A stretch of 5,342 nt of DNA from Holophagales bacterium (GCA_031283145.1 JAITCJ010000201.1:1-5342); one strand, 5' to 3'. Shown: positions 1 through 4,841, counted from the stretch's first letter. Notes: generated from the letters alone by a model not told the origin. Translations and numbers: made by a program.

Positions 1-859
1 CGGCCACCGCTTCGTTGAACAAACCCAGAGCCCGCAGGAAAGTCGCGCCAAGAAATTTACGTTTGCGGTCAATCCTTGCGTAGAGCAAACCCTTGGTATC
101 AAGCTCGAATTCAATCCAAGACCCACGATAGGGTATGATCTGAGCGGAATAGAGGCTCTTGTCTGGAGTAATTGAGAAAAAAGCCCCCGGACTGCGGTGC
201 AACTGGCTGACAATGACGCGCTCCGTGCCATTAATAACAAAGGTGCCGCGGTCGGTCATTGTTGGCAAATCGCCAAAATATACTTCCGATTCCTGGCTCT
301 GCTTATATCTTCGGTTGCCCTTATCATCCTTGTCAAATTGGTTAAGGCGCACACGAATCTTGAGCGGCGCGGCCATGGTAGCACCCCGTTCCACGCATTC
401 TTCAATGGTCATTTTCTGGTGCAGACCAACGGGTTCGTTGCATATTTCGCAGATAGTCGCCGCGTTTTTGTTGTGGGTCCCGCACTTGGGACAATCAACC
501 GAAGGGTCTTTCGGGTGGTCTGTGACAATATTGTGTCCGCATTTTTTGCATGTGGTACGTAAGTGCTGCAAACCCTCATGCTTACCACACTTACAAGCCC
601 AGTGTCCCACGGTATAGTCAACAAACTCCACCTCAAGCGTAGCGTCTGATCCATCTATGTTTTTCCCATTGTTCACAGGAAACATGCTGTCAAATACAGA
701 CTTTAGCCCTCGGCCTTCACGTTCCGTATGAAGAAGATTCATTTGCAGGAACTCATCGTAACTGCGTTTTTGAATGTCGATCAGATTTGGAATCGGAACC
801 AGGGAGCGTATTTTCGAAAACGAAACACGCTGACGATAAATGTTCTGTTGAACACTCAT
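1..859 (-). CDS. rpoB: RNA polymerase beta subunit, N-terminal 286 residues (3' part beyond window)
   Basis: This is the start of the beta subunit of DNA-directed RNA polymerase, which forms half of the active-site cleft. The minus strand is open for 286 codons and runs off the window at base 1. The start ATG at 857-859 has an AGGAG six bases upstream. Family landmarks are FSKI at residues 14-17, IPNLIDIQKRSY at 23-34, APLKIRVRL at 164-172, the GTFVINGTERVIVSQLHRSPG block at about 205-225, IIPYRGSW at 241-248 and RIDRKRK at 262-268. Residue Val217 matches E. coli Val146, the N-terminal rifampicin-cluster position, and is unchanged. Two features are unusual. About 60 residues are inserted around 86-147 with four CxC/CxxC knuckles (Cys89, 91, 104, 107, 123, 126, 137, 140). 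The loop before IIPYRGSW is shorter than in E. coli. The gene is preceded by a 519-base spacer with its own likely promoter, so it may be controlled partly apart from rplL. Identity is certain; the role of the insert is unknown. Confidence 0.98.
   Translation of the reverse strand, partial: MSVQQNIYRQRVSFSKIRSLVPIPNLIDIQKRSYDEFLQMNLLHTEREGRGLKSVFDSMFPVNNGKNIDGSDATLEVEFVDYTVGHWACKCGKHEGLQHLRTTCKKCGHNIVTDHPKDPSVDCPKCGTHNKNAATICEICNEPVGLHQKMTIEECVERGATMAAPLKIRVRLNQFDKDDKGNRRYKQSQESEVYFGDLPTMTDRGTFVINGTERVIVSQLHRSPGAFFSITPDKSLYSAQIIPYRGSWIEFELDTKGLLYARIDRKRKFLGATFLRALGLFNEAVA
419..604 (-). other. Eight-cysteine insert in RpoB, probably two zinc sites
   Basis: RpoB residues 86-147 sit between the usual strand ending EFVDYTVG and the usual ECVERG helix, where E. 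coli and Myxococcus RpoB run on with only a few residues. The insert has CKC (89-91), CKKC (104-107), CPKC (123-126) and CEIC (137-140). The knuckles are spaced like two consecutive zinc ribbons, the first of the CxC...CxxC kind and the second CxxC...CxxC. Zinc binding is inferred from the cysteine pattern only. The site would lie in the beta1/protrusion area, on the outside of the enzyme near upstream or downstream DNA. From memory similar inserts occur in acidobacterial beta subunits, but I could not verify this. Confidence 0.8.
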
Positions 860-878
860 GATTCACTCCTGGAATAAC

Positions 879-899
879 CCAAGTCCCATATAGGCTTGG
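879..899 (-). other. Small hairpin just upstream of the rpoB ribosome binding site
   Basis: CCAAG (879-883) and CTTGG (895-899) are inverted repeats, and a further CC/GG pair can form inside with a two-base bulge. The stem ends about ten bases before the AGGAG of rpoB. It may tune initiation or stabilise the leader. It is short and could be chance. Confidence 0.25.
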
Positions 900-1045
900 T
901 GTGTAAATTGTTTACTTGATGAGTCGATCTGATGGAAAAAACCATCGCCTGGCCGCACGAAATGCATTCGCCCGGTACGAATCTGGAAGCCGTTTTCACT
1001 AGCGCGAGAAGGTCTTGCAACCGAAGCCCTGTGTAAAAGAGAAGC

Positions 1046-1068
1046 AAAAACCCGAGTTTAAAATCGGG
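1046..1068 (-). terminator. Intrinsic terminator or attenuator between rplL and rpoB
   Basis: On the minus strand CCCGA (1064-1068) pairs with TCGGG (1051-1055) across an eight-base loop, followed at once by TTTTT (1046-1050). The shape is a short Rho-independent terminator; five base pairs make it weak, so partial termination is more likely than a full stop. It lies only a few bases after the predicted start of the rpoB promoter, so it could act on read-through from rplL, on the new transcript, or both. There is no T-run on the plus strand, so it is oriented for the minus strand only. Confidence 0.5.
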
Positions 1069-1079
1069 CACAAGGAATA

Positions 1080-1108
1080 ATCATACCAGAAATACATCAA
1101 TTTTTCAA
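1080..1108 (-). promoter_or_regulatory. Likely sigma70-type promoter for rpoB
   Basis: On the minus strand a -35 box TTGAAA (1103-1108) and a -10 box TATGAT (1080-1085) are separated by exactly 17 bases, each one mismatch from consensus. The 30 bases upstream are strongly A/T-rich, like an UP element. The predicted start point is near 1073, giving an rpoB leader of about 214 bases. This is the best promoter-like match I found in the window. It would let rpoB (and presumably rpoC) be transcribed independently of the ribosomal protein genes. Activity is inferred, not shown. Confidence 0.6.
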
Positions 1109-1229
1109 AAAATCATTTCATTTGAAATTGAAATCAAAACCGCAAGGAGAAAACACAGCAGGATACCAAATAAAGCCGCAAAAACAGCTTGAGAATTGCA
1201 AAAACATGTTTTTATCTGCGTCCTTTATT

Positions 1230-1260
1230 TCGCCGTCCGCTCCAGTGTCGTGTACGGCGA
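1230..1260 (-). other. 7-bp stem-loop in the rplL-rpoB spacer
   Basis: TCGCCGT (1230-1236) and ACGGCGA (1254-1260) are perfect inverted repeats, five of the seven pairs being G-C, around a 17-base loop. No T-run follows on either strand, so it is not a terminator. It lies just after the 11-bp hairpin in transcription order, so the two may form a processing region. Confidence 0.4.
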
Positions 1261-1279
1261 GATGAGGGCGCAACCCATC

Positions 1280-1316
1280 AACTCCGTTAAAGTCGCAAAA
1301 CCGGAGTTTTGCGACT
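1280..1316 (-). promoter_or_regulatory. Strong hairpin with a competing fold downstream of rplL
   Basis: The arms AGTCGCAAAAC (1291-1301) and GTTTTGCGACT (1306-1316) make a perfect 11-bp stem closed by a tetraloop, 62 bases after the rplL stop. A second stem, AACTCCG (1280-1286) with CGGAGTT (1302-1308), uses the loop and part of the first stem, so the two cannot form together. A short TTTAA follows the first stem, so it could be a weak terminator. An RNase III site or a transcript-end stabiliser is an equally good reading. Confidence 0.55.
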
Positions 1317-1378
1317 GGCTCAACTTCATTTGGCAACTGCGCACGGTTTGACACTGTTCAAACCCAGGGTCAGAGATA

Positions 1379-1756
1379 CTACTTGATTTCAATCTTGGCG
1401 CCGGCGGCTTCAAGTTTTTCTTTGAGTTTGGTGGCTTCGTCTTTGGCAACGCCCTCTTTAATAGTCTTTGGAGCGCCGTCAACCAAGTCTTTGGCTTCCT
1501 TTAAACCAAGGCCGGCGACCACTTCGCGGACGGCCTTAATAACGTTGAGCTTATTTGAACCGGCTTCAACAAGCACAACATCAAATTCGGTCTTTTCTTC
1601 CACCGCCGGAGCAGCCCCGGCGGCAGGCGCTCCCGCGACCGCGACAGCGGAGGCGGATACGCCAAATCGTTCTTCGAGAGCCTTGACTAAATTGGCAAGC
1701 TCAAGAACGGTCATGCTTTCAACTTCTTGTATCAATTTATCAGCGGTAAGAGCCAT
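1379..1756 (-). CDS. rplL: Ribosomal protein L7/L12 (bL12), stalk protein
   Basis: This 125-residue protein is the multicopy stalk protein that binds and stimulates the translational GTPases EF-Tu, EF-G and IF2. The order of parts is typical: an N-terminal dimerisation and L10-binding segment (about 1-33, with the [15 protein letters not shown] stretch), an Ala/Pro/Val-rich flexible hinge (about 35-52), and a compact C-terminal domain (about 55-125) with [26 protein letters not shown] and the [12 protein letters not shown] end. The start ATG has GGAAGG eight bases upstream. It lies 46 bases after rplJ, as expected for the L10-L12 stalk pair. A strong hairpin and a long spacer follow before rpoB, which fits a need for more L7/L12 than RNA polymerase. 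Length is normal and there are no oddities. Confidence 0.99.
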   Translation of the reverse strand: MALTADKLIQEVESMTVLELANLVKALEERFGVSASAVAVAGAPAAGAAPAVEEKTEFDVVLVEAGSNKLNVIKAVREVVAGLGLKEAKDLVDGAPKTIKEGVAKDEATKLKEKLEAAGAKIEIK

Positions 1757-1802
1757 GGATACATCCTTCCAAAATTAATGTTTAGCGTTAGCGGATCAGG
1801 CG

Positions 1803-2297
1803 TTATGCGCCTGCTTCCTCTTTTTTCTGGCGAATCTGATCTAACGCGACCGCCAGTCCGGAAATCGGGTATTGCATGAGATACAGGAGCTTTCCGATGA
1901 GAGTTTCTCGACTGGGCAGCTCGGCTATTGCCTGAAAATCTTTCACTGAAATGGGTTGGCCGTCTAAAATGGCACCCTTGAAAGTAACAGTGGGGTTTTC
2001 TTTCAGGAAATTATATATTGTCTTTGCTAATCCTACCACATCGCCGTTGCTTGTGGCAACTGCGGTGGCGCCTTTGAAATGAACATCTAAAGGTTCAAAA
2101 TCGGTTTCTTTAACAGCCAGGCGAAGCAGTGTGTTTTTTGAAACCCTGTATTGAGCCTTGTTTTCGCGCAACGTACGGCGCAGAACTGTATCTTTATCAA
2201 CCTTTAAGCCCTTAAATTCAAGGACAACAGCAGATTTAGATGAGGCAAACGCACCTTTCAGTTCCTTAATTTCATTTTGCTTTTGAATCCGGTCCAT
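1803..2297 (-). CDS. rplJ: Ribosomal protein L10 (uL10), stalk base
   Basis: This 164-residue protein anchors L7/L12 dimers to 23S rRNA near L11 and in many bacteria represses its own operon. The N-terminal RNA-binding domain shows the ELKGAF...SAVVLEFKGLKV start and the LRENKAQYRVSKNTLLRLAV stretch (about 47-66). The C-terminal helix ending SGLAVALDQIRQKKEEAGA is the L7/L12-binding tail. A start eight codons further upstream is open (the frame reads MFLKSEAA first) but would overlap rplA. The ATG at 2295-2297 is chosen because TGAGG, which contains the rplA stop, lies just upstream as its Shine-Dalgarno. The rplA-rplJ gap is only seven bases, so the two are probably translationally coupled and there is no room for a separate L10 leader. 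Confidence 0.98.
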   Translation of the reverse strand: MDRIQKQNEIKELKGAFASSKSAVVLEFKGLKVDKDTVLRRTLRENKAQYRVSKNTLLRLAVKETDFEPLDVHFKGATAVATSNGDVVGLAKTIYNFLKENPTVTFKGAILDGQPISVKDFQAIAELPSRETLIGKLLYLMQYPISGLAVALDQIRQKKEEAGA

Positions 2298-2304
2298 AGC
2301 CGCC

Positions 2305-2997
2305 TCACTTTTCAAGAACACTCAGGGACACAGGCACGCTGGGTCCCATTGTCGAGGCCATGTGGATTGCTTTCACATACTTACCTTTGGCCGCCGACGG
2401 CTTGGCCTTTTGGACGGCGTCCATAAGGGCTTTGGCATTTTCGGCTAATTTGTCACCACCAAAGGAAAGTTTGCCTACCGGGGCGTGAATGATACCCGTC
2501 TTATCAACGCGGTATTCCACCTTTCCGGCTTTAATTTCCTTGATGGCTTGAGTGACATTGAAAGTTACTGTGCCTGTCTTTGGATTTGGCATTAAGCCGC
2601 GCGGGCCTAACACTTTTCCTAAGCGGCCAACGCCCTTCATCATGTCCGGGGTTGCCACAAGGGCATCAAAGTCAAGAAAACCGCCGGCAATGCGCTCAAC
2701 CAGATCATCACCGCCAACGATTTCCGCACCAGCGGCTTCAGCCTCTTTGATCTTTTCGCCCGACGCAATAACCGCCACTTTCATCGTTTTGCCTGTTCCA
2801 TGGGGCAAAACAATGGTGCCGCGAACCATTTGGTCGGCATGGCGAGGGTCAACGCCGAGTCGCATGTGAACTTCCACGGTTTCGTCAAACTTTGCAAAAG
2901 CAATGCTTGAGATAGCGGAAATTGCTTCCATCAACTCGTACGGACGATCTTCGATCTTGGAGGCGGCAGCCCGGTACTTTTTGCCAGGTTTTGCCAT
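2305..2997 (-). CDS. rplA: Ribosomal protein L1 (uL1)
   Basis: This 230-residue protein forms the L1 stalk at the ribosomal E site, helps release deacylated tRNA, and in many bacteria represses translation of the rplK-rplA mRNA. The family signature [15 protein letters not shown] is at residues 130-144. ATPDMM at 115-120 precedes it, and [19 protein letters not shown] follows. The C-terminus has the usual [19 protein letters not shown] run. The start ATG at 2995-2997 has AGGAG five bases upstream. The gene follows rplK after an 81-base spacer with strong inverted repeats, and its TGA stop is part of the rplJ Shine-Dalgarno. Length is normal for bacteria. Confidence 0.99.
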   Translation of the reverse strand: MAKPGKKYRAAASKIEDRPYELMEAISAISSIAFAKFDETVEVHMRLGVDPRHADQMVRGTIVLPHGTGKTMKVAVIASGEKIKEAEAAGAEIVGGDDLVERIAGGFLDFDALVATPDMMKGVGRLGKVLGPRGLMPNPKTGTVTFNVTQAIKEIKAGKVEYRVDKTGIIHAPVGKLSFGGDKLAENAKALMDAVQKAKPSAAKGKYVKAIHMASTMGPSVPVSLSVLEK

Positions 2998-3078
2998 TAT
3001 ATCTCCTGTTCGTCAGATCTCCCGCGATAACGGCCGCGGTGGCCGGGAGCTTCACACGGCGCGAGGCTCCACAAAAAA
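2998..3078 (-). promoter_or_regulatory. Structured rplK-rplA spacer with alternative hairpins
   Basis: The 81-base spacer contains three related segments on the minus strand: GGAGC (3066-3070), GCTCCC (3045-3050) and GGGAG (3019-3023). The middle one can pair with either of the others. The second pairing is strengthened by GGCC (3041-3044) with GGCC (3032-3035) across a five-base loop. The rplA AGGAG (3003-3007) lies just downstream. The arrangement could modulate rplA translation, possibly by L1 or by RNA folding alone. I cannot show an L1-binding motif with confidence. Confidence 0.4.
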
Positions 3079-3510
3079 TCAATCAACAACATCAACGCCC
3101 ATTGAGCGGGCTGTGCCTTCAATAGAGCGCATGGCCGTTTCAACGCTGGCCGCGTTTAAGTCCGGCATTTTTACTTTGGCTATTTCTTCAATCTGCTTCC
3201 TGGTGATGCGTCCCACTTTAGTTTTATTGGGAGTCGGGCTGCCTTTTTCCAACCCGATTTTCTTCTTGATCAAAACAGCCGCCGGCGGTGTTTTTAAGAT
3301 GAAACTGAAACTCCTGTCAGCATAAACAGTAATCACAACTGGAAGTATCGTACCCTTTTCCACGGCGCCAACTGATTTGGCGTTGAACTGTTTTACAAAC
3401 TCCATGATGTTCACGCCATGCTGACCAAGAGCCGGCCCTACCGGCGGCGCCGGAGTCGCTTCACCAGAAGGCAACTGCAACTTGATATAGCCTGTTATTT
3501 TTTTTGCCAT
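3079..3510 (-). CDS. rplK: Ribosomal protein L11 (uL11)
   Basis: This 143-residue protein binds 23S rRNA at the GTPase-associated centre, needed for elongation factor action and for RelA activation, and is the site of thiostrepton action. The N-terminal domain has [14 protein letters not shown] and the hallmark PPVGPALGQ at residues 22-30. The C-terminal RNA-binding domain starts after the [14 protein letters not shown] hinge and ends with the family signature running from MPDLNAAS to GTARSMGV. The frame is open 15 codons further upstream, but the start is placed at 3508-3510 because the protein then begins [10 protein letters not shown] as in other L11s and has AGGGA upstream. It follows nusG after 99 bases. 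Confidence 0.98.
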   Translation of the reverse strand: MAKKITGYIKLQLPSGEATPAPPVGPALGQHGVNIMEFVKQFNAKSVGAVEKGTILPVVITVYADRSFSFILKTPPAAVLIKKKIGLEKGSPTPNKTKVGRITRKQIEEIAKVKMPDLNAASVETAMRSIEGTARSMGVDVVD

Positions 3511-3609
3511 ATTGTTTTCCCTTTCCCCGCAACTGATTCCGGCACATTCCGGCAACTGCTGCCTTAAAGTGTGAGCGGAAGGTCAACCGATCACCTGGTT
3601 ATTGAAACC
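3511..3609 (-). other. nusG-rplK spacer with short tandem repeats
   Basis: The 99-base spacer has a tandem 10-base repeat (GATTCCGGCA at 3535-3544, CATTCCGGCA at 3545-3554, one mismatch) flanked by two copies of GCAACTG (3529-3535 and 3552-3558). In E. coli the equivalent leader carries the L1 repressor site and the rplK promoter. I see a TTGACC here but no -10 box at proper spacing, so I do not call a promoter. Confidence 0.35.
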
Positions 3610-4245
3610 CTATCGTTTCTCAACTTGAATAAAGTCTAATTCAACAGGGGTACTGCGGCCGAAAACCGTCACCATCACTTTGATGGTGCTGCGTTCTTCG
3701 TGAATTTCATCAACTTCCCCTTCAAAATTTGCGAAGGGACCATCTATTATACGAACTTTTTCGCCTCTTTCAAAGCTGAATTTTGGCTTGGGACGCTCCT
3801 GGGTCTCCTCGGTGTGATTCATGATCTGCAACACTTCTTCGTCTGTCAAAGGCGAGGGCCTCTTTTTATTAGCGCTCACAAAGCTGGTAACTTTGGGTGT
3901 GTTGCGAACCAAATGCCAATCGGTATCAGAAATTTCGTAATTTGAGCCTTTTTTTGTCACAGCTATTTGAATGAGCAAATAGCCCGGGAAAGACTTACGC
4001 TTTTTAAGAACGCGTTCTTTCCTGCCGGTCTTAGAGTCTGTCCTCATCTCCTCATAAGTTTCTTCAGGTATTTCAATACCGCCAAAATATTCGTTGCGAC
4101 CCTCAATGGCTATGCGCTGGCGCAAGCTTTCTCTCACTTTGGCTTCATACCCTGAATATGTATGGATAATGAACCATGCCAATTTGTTTTCATCTGCTTC
4201 GCCAGCGGCAAAATCATAGCTGGGGATATCTTGAAGCTCCGTCAT
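3610..4245 (-). CDS. nusG: Transcription elongation/antitermination factor NusG
   Basis: NusG binds RNA polymerase through its NGN domain and links it to Rho or to ribosomal protein S10 through its KOW domain. The 211-residue product is longer than the 181 of E. coli. The NGN domain spans about residues 22-142, with WFIIHTYSGYEAKV, KSFPGYLLIQI and DWHLVRNTPKVTSFV. The KOW domain spans about 157-211 with FERGEKVRIIDGPFANFEGEV and the closing FGRSTPVELDFIQVEKR. The extra length is an N-terminal tail of about 20 acidic/polar residues and two longer loops (about 68-82 and 95-107). The start is well supported: TAGGAGAGGG, which includes the secE stop, lies eight bases before the ATG, and the gap to secE is only 12 bases. 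Confidence 0.98.
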   Translation of the reverse strand: MTELQDIPSYDFAAGEADENKLAWFIIHTYSGYEAKVRESLRQRIAIEGRNEYFGGIEIPEETYEEMRTDSKTGRKERVLKKRKSFPGYLLIQIAVTKKGSNYEISDTDWHLVRNTPKVTSFVSANKKRPSPLTDEEVLQIMNHTEETQERPKPKFSFERGEKVRIIDGPFANFEGEVDEIHEERSTIKVMVTVFGRSTPVELDFIQVEKR

Positions 4246-4257
4246 CGCGTCCCTCTC

Positions 4258-4449
4258 CTACGACTTTGGTACCAAAAAACGTGTAACCCAGCTAAAGAAT
4301 ACATCCGCTGCCCAAAGATACGTGCCGACAAATACTGAAACAATGACTACGGCATAGGTGGCACTCAGTACCTTGTTCTTGGTTGGCCAATCAACTCTGT
4401 TCAGTTCAGCTATCAGGTCTTTGACTTGTCGTTTAATCGTAGAAATCAA
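4258..4449 (-). CDS. secE: Preprotein translocase subunit SecE
   Basis: SecE clamps SecY in the inner-membrane translocon. The 63-residue product is the short single-span form common outside enterobacteria. It has an amphipathic N-terminal helix with the family motif ELNRVDWPT (15-23) and one membrane segment (about 29-50, SATYAVVIVSVFVGTYLW). The start is a TTG codon at 4447-4449. AAGGAGGG (4456-4463) sits six bases upstream, an in-frame TAA lies further up, and no ATG or GTG intervenes, so TTG is the only sensible start. That Shine-Dalgarno is also one arm of a small hairpin. The stop TAG is part of the nusG Shine-Dalgarno, so secE and nusG are probably coupled. Confidence 0.96.
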   Translation of the reverse strand: MISTIKRQVKDLIAELNRVDWPTKNKVLSATYAVVIVSVFVGTYLWAADVFFSWVTRFLVPKS

Positions 4450-4455
4450 TGGGAA

Positions 4456-4470
4456 CCCTCCTTCAGGAGG
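4456..4470 (-). promoter_or_regulatory. secE ribosome binding site inside a small hairpin
   Basis: On the minus strand CCTCC (4466-4470), TGAA (4462-4465) and GGAGG (4457-4461) form a 5-bp all-G/C stem with a tetraloop. The GGAGG arm is the core of the secE Shine-Dalgarno. When folded it would hide the site, and the start codon is the weak TTG. Together this could hold SecE output low. The stem is short, so ribosomes may open it easily. Confidence 0.5.
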
Positions 4471-4519
4471 CCGTGCTTAAATTTGTGTGATTCGGCAGGA
4501 GCATGGTTAAGAAATAAGG

Positions 4520-4595
4520 TGGCAGGGGAGACAGGCTTCGAACCCGCGACCTGCGGATTTGGAATCCGCTGCTCTACCAACTGAGCTACTCCCCT
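4520..4595 (-). tRNA. trnW: tRNA-Trp (anticodon CCA)
   Basis: A full 76-base cloverleaf folds on the minus strand. The acceptor AGGGGAG pairs with CTCCCCT, the D-stem is GCTC/GAGC with the AGTTGGTA loop, the anticodon stem is GCGGA/TCCGC with loop TTCCAAA (anticodon CCA), and the T-arm is GCGGG-TTCGAAG-CCTGT with two G-T pairs. The discriminator base is G, as bacterial tryptophanyl-tRNA synthetase prefers, and the 3' CCA is encoded. The gene lies between rpmG and secE in the same direction, a placement seen in several bacterial groups, so it is probably cut out of a shared transcript by RNase P and 3' nucleases. Confidence 0.98.
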
Positions 4596-4625
4596 ATAGG
4601 CTAACCAAACAACTCAGGCGGCTTC

Positions 4626-4649
4626 AGGGGGCAATTAACATTGCCCCCT
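4626..4649 (-). other. Perfect 10-bp hairpin between rpmG and tRNA-Trp
   Basis: AGGGGGCAAT (4626-4635) and ATTGCCCCCT (4640-4649) are exact inverted repeats around a four-base loop. It begins 16 bases after the rpmG stop and ends about 30 bases before the tRNA. No T-run follows on either strand, so it is not a standard intrinsic terminator. It may be a partial terminator, an RNase III site that frees the tRNA precursor, or a 3' stabiliser for the tuf-rpmG message. Confidence 0.6.
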
Positions 4650-4665
4650 AAGCGCACAGTATGTA

Positions 4666-4815
4666 TTACTTGGCTTCTCGGTGAACCTTGTGACCGGCGC
4701 AGGCACGGCAGAATTTTTTCAGCTCTAACTTGCCGGTGGTGGTCTTCTTGTTCTTTGTAGTGCTGTAGTTCTTGCGTTTGCACTCAGAACACTGTAAATG
4801 AATAATATCGCGCAT
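4666..4815 (-). CDS. rpmG: Ribosomal protein L33 (bL33), zinc-binding form
   Basis: This 49-residue large-subunit protein sits near the E site. It reads MRDIIHLQCSECKRKNYSTT, then a Lys/Thr-rich middle, then FCRACAGHKVHREAK. Four cysteines (9, 12, 36, 39) form the two CxxC knuckles of the zinc-binding type; many bacteria also have zinc-free versions. The NYSTTKNKK stretch and the HKVHREAK end are typical of the family. The start ATG at 4813-4815 has AAGGGA eight bases upstream. It lies 26 bases after tuf and just before the 10-bp hairpin. The tuf-rpmG-trnW-secE-nusG order is a common bacterial arrangement. Confidence 0.97.
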   Translation of the reverse strand: MRDIIHLQCSECKRKNYSTTKNKKTTTGKLELKKFCRACAGHKVHREAK

Positions 4816-4841
4816 GGCGCAATCCCTTTAAGTTGGTTTCT

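Larger units (their letters stand above)
860..1378 (-). other. Non-coding rplL-rpoB spacer of 519 bases, regulatory
   Basis: No convincing gene lies between the rplL stop and the rpoB start. In the direction of transcription it holds an 11-bp hairpin with an alternative fold (1280-1316), a 7-bp stem with a long loop (1230-1260), an AT-rich tract (about 1100-1140), a sigma70-type promoter (1080-1108), a terminator-like hairpin (1046-1068) and a small hairpin (879-899) just before the rpoB Shine-Dalgarno. In E. coli the equivalent spacer (about 320 bases) carries a partial attenuator and an RNase III processing site that lower rpoB expression relative to the stalk proteins. The layout here suggests the same job with different elements. 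That functional reading is inference. Confidence 0.75.

Noticed and set aside
159..617. A 152-codon plus-strand frame opposite rpoB
   Set aside because: It is antisense to the strongly conserved RpoB N-terminus including the cysteine insert, with no recognisable product or ribosome binding site.
931..946. GATGG/CCATC inverted repeat around a six-base A-tract
   Set aside because: A five-base stem with no T-run after it on either strand is not enough to call a terminator or regulatory site.
856..1071. The peptide stretch LLFYTGLRLQDLLALV in this frame resembles the tyrosine-recombinase TGLR motif
   Set aside because: The frame is only 71 codons, has a stop a few codons upstream, lacks every other recombinase motif and overlaps promoter and terminator elements, so the likeness is taken as chance.
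1200..1213. Palindrome AAAAACATGTTTTT
   Set aside because: It is A/T-rich with no loop, no following signal and no partner copies, so it is likely compositional.
1118..1354. A 78-codon minus-strand frame in the rplL-rpoB spacer
   Set aside because: It starts at a GTG with no Shine-Dalgarno, spans the strong hairpins and AT-rich promoter upstream region, and its product matches nothing I recognise.
3511..3609. A possible rplK promoter starting at a TTGACC on the minus strand
   Set aside because: No acceptable -10 box occurs at 16-18 bases spacing, so it is not called.
4596..4783. A 60-codon minus-strand frame overlapping rpmG
   Set aside because: It is in a different frame from the clear L33 gene and its product has no family features.
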